From: FEN-1219 sp964503125
Lineage (GTDB): Bacteria > Pseudomonadota > Gammaproteobacteria > Steroidobacterales > Rariloculaceae
Direction: 5' to 3'
Assembly (NCBI GenBank): GCA_964503125.1
Contig: CAZCZE010000011.1
Location: 62,001 to 126,000, forward strand
DNA: 64,000 nt
The notes below the pieces were generated by a model. That model did not search any database, was not told the DNA's origin, and saw only the letters and a program-made list of their open reading frames with translations. Of the stretch, positions 59,621 through 64,000 are shown piece after piece (within the stretch, counting starts at the first letter, position 1; every line of letters begins with the position of its first letter). Made by a program: the position numbers and the translations under genes.

Positions 59621-60685
59621 CTATAACGAAGCGAAGTCGGTGTAACCCTTCGCTCCCGGCGAGTAGAAAGTGCTCGGATCCGGAGTCATCAACGCCGCAT
59701 CCTTGGCAAAACGCGCGGGCAAGTCGGGGTTCGAAGTGAACAACTTGCCGAACACGACGAAATCGGCCAAGCCCGATTCGATCGCAGCATCGCCCGTGAC
59801 CTTGGTGAGCCCGCCACCGGCCGCGAACGGCCCATCGAAGAGTGGCCGCAACAGCGCATGAGCGTTCGGCAGCGGCGCCGATTGCAGCACGTGCAGATAG
59901 CCCAAACCCATCGGCGAGATCGCGCGGACGAGTGTCGTGTATGTTTCGATCGGGTTCGCGTCGTGAATGTCGTTGAACGGCATCGCGGGGCTGATCTTGA
60001 TGCCGACCTTGGATGCGGAGCCCGCCGCCGCGCTCATCGCTTCCAGCGCTTCGACGACCAAGCGGATGCGATTCTCGACGCTGCCGCCGTATTGGTCCGT
60101 GCGCTGATTGGTGTTGGATGACAGGAACTGCATCGGGAGATAGCCCGACGCCGAATGAAGCTCGACGCCGTCGAAGCCCGCCGCGAGCGCATTGCGAGTC
60201 GCCTGCGCGTACTGCTCGATGACGCCCGGAATGTCGCTCGTTGCGAGCGCCCGCGGCATGGCGTAGTCCTGCATCCCGAGCGCATCGGTCCACATCTGCC
60301 CCGCCGCTCGAATCGCAGATGGCGCGACGAGGGGCTCGTCCGTGTAACGGTTCGCCGGATGCCCGATGCGGCCAACGTGCATGAACTGCGCGAACATCCG
60401 GCCGCCCTTGGCGTGCACGGCGGTGGTGATCGCCTTCCACGCCTCGATCTGCACGGCCGTTTCAATCGCAGGAGTCCGCGCATAACCGAGCCCAACGGCC
60501 GACGGCGCTACGCCTTCGGTGATGATGAGGCCCGCCGAAGCGCGCTGCGCGTAGTAGTCGACCGCAAGCTCGGAGGGCACGCCGTTCTGGCCTGCGCGGC
60601 TGCGCGTCATCGGCGCCATGATCATGCGATTGCGGGTGGTGAGACCGCCGATGCGGCCCGGCGAAAGCAAGCTCAACTTCGACAC
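59621..60685 (-). CDS. Old Yellow Enzyme family ene-reductase (NemA-like)
   Basis: 354 aa flavin (FMN) TIM barrel. Start KLSLLSPGRIGGLTTRNRMIMAPMTRSRA, mid-part VELHSASGYLPMQFLSS and NTNQRTDQYGGSVENRIRLV are the OYE signatures, and the late DFVVFGKLFTSNPDLP segment binds FMN phosphate. Members reduce activated C=C bonds or nitro groups with NAD(P)H. Its neighbours (HpaB-type oxygenase, aldo/keto reductase) suggest a catabolic cluster (inference). Confidence 0.93.
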   Translation of the reverse strand: MSKLSLLSPGRIGGLTTRNRMIMAPMTRSRAGQNGVPSELAVDYYAQRASAGLIITEGVAPSAVGLGYARTPAIETAVQIEAWKAITTAVHAKGGRMFAQFMHVGRIGHPANRYTDEPLVAPSAIRAAGQMWTDALGMQDYAMPRALATSDIPGVIEQYAQATRNALAAGFDGVELHSASGYLPMQFLSSNTNQRTDQYGGSVENRIRLVVEALEAMSAAAGSASKVGIKISPAMPFNDIHDANPIETYTTLVRAISPMGLGYLHVLQSAPLPNAHALLRPLFDGPFAAGGGLTKVTGDAAIESGLADFVVFGKLFTSNPDLPARFAKDAALMTPDPSTFYSPGAKGYTDFASL

Positions 60686-60759
60686 GGATACTCCTGAGCG
60701 ACAGGCTATCTTAGCGCCGAACGGGAGAGCGCACCTCGACGGACGGCGCAGGCGCTTTA

Positions 60760-61575
60760 CTACAGGCGAGGCGGCGCGGGTGTAGCGATGGCAGTGCCGT
60801 CGCGGCCGGATCCGTCCAGCGAGCCTGGCTGAAGATGGCCGTCGTACAGGTCTTTATTGTTGTCTGTACAGGCGTACTCCATGATTTCCCACTCCTTCGG
60901 CGCGAGTGGGATGACCCAACCCGTCGTCCAAGGTTTCGTATAGAACTTCGGGTCATCGATCGTCGCCTGGTACCAAAGCTCATCGGCGCTCATGCGGCGC
61001 CAACGCTCGGTCACCCGCAGGGCGTCGCTGTGGCGATTGCCGTGGTCGTCGAGCCAGGTTCGGTCCGTGAGATTGACGGTCTCGATAACGAGCGTGTCAC
61101 CGTCCCAGCGACCCACGGAATCACCCAGCAACGACGGCTCCCACTGCGGCCGATGGCCGCGACCGTCGGTGTAGATGACGCGGAAGTTGTGCATGTATTC
61201 GTAGACGAAGACCACCCTGTCCGGCAGCTGCATGATCTGGAACGGATAGGGCGAGTTGTTCACGCGAGGTACGCCCGGAAAGATGCAGCGACTCGTCGGA
61301 TCGATGAGCTGCGCGACTTCGTTGAAAGCCTTGAGGCCCGCGGGCGTGAACGGCAGCGGCTCGACGGGCCGCGACGTGTTCTGATGGATCGCCTTGTTCC
61401 AAACGCCCGAGAGATCCGCACGTCCGTCGGGAGTGCGCGGCACCGGCGTGCCGTTCGGCTTCGGCATCTCCGTAAGGACCGGCGACGCCGGAGGCTGAGC
61501 GTCGACCGGCACCACTACGGAAAACGCTAAGGCCATCGCGACGGCGCGCGCGACGCTGGCAAGAGGTCTTGTCAT
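60760..61575 (-). CDS. Secreted conserved protein, second split partner
   Basis: 271 aa from the ATG at 61575 (AAGGAG upstream). Signal peptide to about VPVDA. The conserved domain shared with 31.5 and 58.0 kb: GVWNKAIHQNTSRPVEPLPFTPAG, SRCIFPGVPRVNNSPYPFQIMQ, GDSVGRWDGDTLVIETVNL and LRVTERWRRMSADELWYQATIDD. 28 bp after its DUF6152-like partner. Function unknown; no catalytic signature recognised. Confidence 0.75.
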   Translation of the reverse strand: MTRPLASVARAVAMALAFSVVVPVDAQPPASPVLTEMPKPNGTPVPRTPDGRADLSGVWNKAIHQNTSRPVEPLPFTPAGLKAFNEVAQLIDPTSRCIFPGVPRVNNSPYPFQIMQLPDRVVFVYEYMHNFRVIYTDGRGHRPQWEPSLLGDSVGRWDGDTLVIETVNLTDRTWLDDHGNRHSDALRVTERWRRMSADELWYQATIDDPKFYTKPWTTGWVIPLAPKEWEIMEYACTDNNKDLYDGHLQPGSLDGSGRDGTAIATPAPPRL

Positions 61576-61603
61576 CGCACCCACTCCTTGAAATATGAAC
61601 GAG

Positions 61604-62005
61604 CTATCGGCCTGGCGCTGGACCGCCGTCGTTGGATCCGGCCAGCACGGTACGGTCGCCGACCTTCCACGTGCGCGCGTTGCAGGTCTTGCTGCCGTCC
61701 TTCGCGGGGTAGCCCTGTATGGTGAGCGGCTCGCCGCTCTCCAAGTTCTGCCGCGACCAACCCTGCCGCGTGAGGGCGTTCGGCGCGCCGCCTTCGCACT
61801 GCCAGGCAGTCACCGAGCCATCGGCGTTCTTCACGTCCATATAGACCCAGATGTGAGGGTTGCGCCACTCGACTTTCGTCACCGTGCCTTGCAGCGTGAT
61901 CGGTTTGGAGCCGTCGAACTGCGCCGCGAACGAATGATGCGCCGAGAGCGGTGCAGCTAAGACAATCGAGCAAGAGACGGCGAAGGCGATAGAGATGATT
62001 CGCAT
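61604..62005 (-). CDS. Small secreted DUF6152-like protein, second copy
   Basis: 133 aa from the ATG at 62005, behind GGAGGG. The signal peptide ends at LSAHH. It has HHSFAAQFDGSKPITLQGTV, KVEWRNPHIWVYMDVKNADG and VTAWQCEGGAPNALTRQGW, the same pattern as the copy at 59.1 kb and as the N-terminus of the fused protein at 32.7 kb. First gene of a pair, divergent from the HpaB-type gene with 50 bp between starts. Confidence 0.82.
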   Translation of the reverse strand: MRIISIAFAVSCSIVLAAPLSAHHSFAAQFDGSKPITLQGTVTKVEWRNPHIWVYMDVKNADGSVTAWQCEGGAPNALTRQGWSRQNLESGEPLTIQGYPAKDGSKTCNARTWKVGDRTVLAGSNDGGPAPGR

Positions 62006-62055
62006 ACTTTTCCCTCCGAGTAGCCTTCCCGATGGATTGACAAGTATGCTAACGG

Positions 62056-63552
62056 ATGCTCGCGGGTTCGTCACAGCGAAACGGCGCCCGTCGCGGCGCG
62101 GATGTGCTGAACCGGCTCCGCGATCGGCCGCCGGCGCTGTGGTATCGCGGCGAGCGTGTGACCGACGTTACGGCGCACGCGGCGTTCAGCGGCGGCGTCG
62201 CGACCCTCGCCGACCTGTACGACCTGCAGTGGCGCCGCGCCGAGGAATGCCTCTTCGACTCGCCGACGAGCGGCCGCAAGGTCGCGCGCTCGTTCCAACT
62301 GCCGCGCGCCGCTGCGGAGCTCGCCAGCATCGGCCGCGCGATGGCAGTCGTCGCGCGCCATACGCACGGAATGATGGGCCGCGTGCCGGATTACCTCAAT
62401 CGCGCGCTGTCCGCCTACGCGGCCGGTGCGCCGTTCCTCGCGGAGGCCGAGCCGCGCTTCGGTGCGAATGCCGTGCGCTTGCACGAGCAGCTGCGTGAGG
62501 CAGATCTCTCGCTGACGCATTCGCTGATACATCCGCAAGCGAACCGCAGCGTCGGGGCTTCCGCCCAGAGAGACCCGTTTCTCGCAGCGCGAATCAAGGA
62601 GGAGACGGACTCTGGCTTCGTCGTGCGGGGATGCCGCATGTTGGCGACGCTGCCGATCTCGGATGCGATCATGGTGCTGCCGTCGACGCTGCTGAAGGCG
62701 ACGGCCGAGGACGCACCCTATGCGTTCGGCTTCGTCATTCCGAACGACACCAAGGGCCTCAAGTTCATTTGCCGCGAGAGCGTCGATTACGGCCGTTCGC
62801 ACTTCGACCATCCGCTCGGCTCGCGTTTCGAGGAGATGGATGCCGTCGTCGTGTTCGACGACGTGCACGTACCATGGGAAAACGTGCTGCTTTACCGCGA
62901 CGTGGAGCGCTGTAATCAGGCCTACATGCGTACCGGCGCAGTCGTCGGCATGGCTCACCAGGTCGTCGTCAAGAACATCGCCAAGTGCGAGTTCGTGCTC
63001 GGGCTCGCCACGCTGCTCGTCGACACGATCGGCGCGGAAGCGTTTCAGCACGTGCAGGAGAAGCTCGCGGAGCTCTGGGTCGCGCTCGAGACGATGCGCG
63101 CCTTGCTGCGCGCAGCCGAGGCCGACGCCGCGCTCGACGAGTGGGGCGTCGTGCGCCCGGCGTGGAATCCGCTCGACGCCGCGCGCAATCTGTTCCCGCG
63201 GCTCTATCCGCGCATGGTAGAAATCATTCAGCAGCTCGGGGCGAGCGGGCTTGTCGCGATGCCGACGGAGCAGGACTTGAAGGGCCCGCTGGCCGACGAC
63301 ATCCGCCGCTACTATCAAGCGGCACGCGCTGATGCGTTCGAGCGGGTGCCGCTGTTCAAGCTCGCGTGGGACGTTTCGATTTCGGCATTCGCCGGTCGGC
63401 AGGTGCTCTACGAGCGATTCTTCTTCGGCGATCCAGTGCGAATGGCGGGCTCGCTCGTCGCCGCGCACGACGCCGAGATTCGCGGCTACGCGGAACGCAT
63501 TCGGGAGCTCGTCCGCGAGTTGCGCGACGAGGCGTTCGCTTCGCAAAAATAG
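62056..63552 (+). CDS. HpaB-type FADH2-dependent aromatic monooxygenase
   Basis: 498 aa, the length of the large component of 4-hydroxyphenylacetate 3-monooxygenase. N-terminal GADVLNRLRDRPPALWYRGERVTDVT, middle LTHSLIHPQANRS, FVVRGCRMLATLPISDAIMV, and late FDDVHVPWENVLLYRD are the family blocks (acyl-CoA dehydrogenase-like fold). No HpaC flavin reductase gene is adjacent, so reduced flavin must come from elsewhere. Substrate unknown; a phenol-type compound is likely. Confidence 0.9.
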   Translation: MLAGSSQRNGARRGADVLNRLRDRPPALWYRGERVTDVTAHAAFSGGVATLADLYDLQWRRAEECLFDSPTSGRKVARSFQLPRAAAELASIGRAMAVVARHTHGMMGRVPDYLNRALSAYAAGAPFLAEAEPRFGANAVRLHEQLREADLSLTHSLIHPQANRSVGASAQRDPFLAARIKEETDSGFVVRGCRMLATLPISDAIMVLPSTLLKATAEDAPYAFGFVIPNDTKGLKFICRESVDYGRSHFDHPLGSRFEEMDAVVVFDDVHVPWENVLLYRDVERCNQAYMRTGAVVGMAHQVVVKNIAKCEFVLGLATLLVDTIGAEAFQHVQEKLAELWVALETMRALLRAAEADAALDEWGVVRPAWNPLDAARNLFPRLYPRMVEIIQQLGASGLVAMPTEQDLKGPLADDIRRYYQAARADAFERVPLFKLAWDVSISAFAGRQVLYERFFFGDPVRMAGSLVAAHDAEIRGYAERIRELVRELRDEAFASQK

Positions 63553-63567
63553 CGTTTCGTCGGAGCG

Positions 63568-63609
63568 TACCGCCAGAAGATGTCGCTCGAGCCCGATTGA
63601 CCGCGAAAG
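63568..63609 (+). repeat. Copy b of a short direct repeat
   Basis: TACCGCC directly followed by AGAAGATGTCGCTCGAGC and CCGATTGACCGCGAAAG. It matches copy a at 59533-59585 except for an 11-base insert and scattered changes. A separate inverted pair TCGCTCGAG/CTCGAGCGA spans its end (63583-63634). Confidence 0.65.
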
Positions 63610-63612
63610 ATT

Positions 63613-64000
63613 TCAGGGGCGCGTCCTCGAGCGATAGCTCGGTAAGGACGCGTACAACTCCTGCATTCGATTCCGAGTCGCCTCGTCGGGAAGAGGGCCG
63701 ATGCCGGCACCGAGATTGTCCCGGGCATGCTCGAGGTTGCTGGTTTCGCTTATCGCTACGGTCACGGCAGGATGGGACACTATGTACTTCAAACAGAACT
63801 GCGCCCAACTGTCGCAGAACTCGCTCGCCCAGCCTGGCAATTCTCTCTCACTCACCTGACTGAAATATGCGCCGTTTTGAAACGGCTGCATCGCGACGAC
63901 TCCAATGCCGAGATCCATTGCTGTCGGCAACAATCGGCTTTCGGGATGGGGCGTCATAATAGAGTAATTGATTTCGACGAAGTCGGGTTTTTCCGTCCTC
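63613..64000 (-). CDS. Aldo/keto reductase, C-terminal part (5' end outside the window)
   Basis: About 128 codons. The frame is open to the right edge of the window (DFVEINYSIMTPHPESR before the in-frame Met at 63957). Recognisable C-terminal AKR blocks: LGIGVVAMQPFQNGAYF, QFCLKYIVSHPAVTVAISETSNLEHARDN, and a terminal helix. NAD(P)H-dependent reductase of carbonyls; the catalytic Tyr/Lys/His lie in the part not shown. Convergent with the HpaB-type gene. Confidence 0.88.
   Translation of the reverse strand, partial: RTEKPDFVEINYSIMTPHPESRLLPTAMDLGIGVVAMQPFQNGAYFSQVSERELPGWASEFCDSWAQFCLKYIVSHPAVTVAISETSNLEHARDNLGAGIGPLPDEATRNRMQELYASLPSYRSRTRP

Noticed and set aside
62071..63546. 491-codon open frame opposite the HpaB-type gene
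   Set aside because: Antisense shadow; the + strand frame matches a known family along its length.

Overview
The window is a 64 kb piece of a GC-rich Gram-negative chromosome. Lipid A and LPS genes (kdsB, lpxK, msbA), Lol lipoprotein export, an OprI/Lpp-type lipoprotein and an RNase E whose catalytic residues fall at the E. coli positions point to a gammaproteobacterium. The many secreted proteins of unknown function, the HHS-type small secreted proteins (DUF6152-like) and the aromatic oxidation genes suggest an environmental lineage near Steroidobacterales/Nevskiales; that placement is inference. I see no rRNA, tRNA, CRISPR array, transposase or prophage.

Layout. 0-10 kb holds core genes: lexA (cut by the left edge) behind tandem SOS boxes, an alanine-zipper lipoprotein convergent with an L,D-transpeptidase, the yceD-rpmF-plsX-fabH operon, maf, rluC, and rne with a long leader. 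10-21 kb is one long minus-strand envelope run: lolC/E, lolE/C, lolD, comEC, exbB, exbD, msbA, lpxK, kdsB and a low-molecular-weight phosphatase, mostly overlapping or closely spaced. 21-35 kb mixes transporters, an ECF sigma factor with an anti-sigma factor fused to a bactofilin-like domain, a beta-propeller/flavoprotein pair, lepB, YbjQ proteins with an M48 protease, and a CHRD protein. 35-49 kb has a DsbA-like protein, an NlpE-like lipoprotein, an ECF sigma/anti-sigma/S8-protease operon, a TorF-type porin, the yqjDEK stress operon, an AI-2E family exporter and several secreted unknowns. 49-57 kb has a porin divergent from mltF across a Pho-box-like site, tadA, a second SLC13 transporter, a GST, a universal stress protein and a CaCA exchanger. 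57-64 kb is an accessory catabolic stretch: two split pairs of small secreted proteins, an Old Yellow Enzyme, an HpaB-type monooxygenase and the C-terminal part of an aldo/keto reductase.

Most interesting signals. (1) A dispersed family of alternating hairpins whose loops carry GGA occurs at four places (1.2, 18.2, 34.5 and 42.2 kb). Stems vary while pairing is kept. Three copies lie between convergent genes; the fourth sits in frame at the 5' end of lolD. (2) The 42.2 kb copy is enclosed by a 42-bp imperfect inverted repeat that fills the whole intergenic space. (3) A two-domain secreted protein at 31.5-32.7 kb is a fused version of modules that are encoded separately, twice, at 58-62 kb. 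(4) A 36-bp AT-rich palindrome covers the promoter of a DUF2089-type regulator. (5) One of the secreted proteins ends at a TAG followed by 42 coding-like codons in the same frame.
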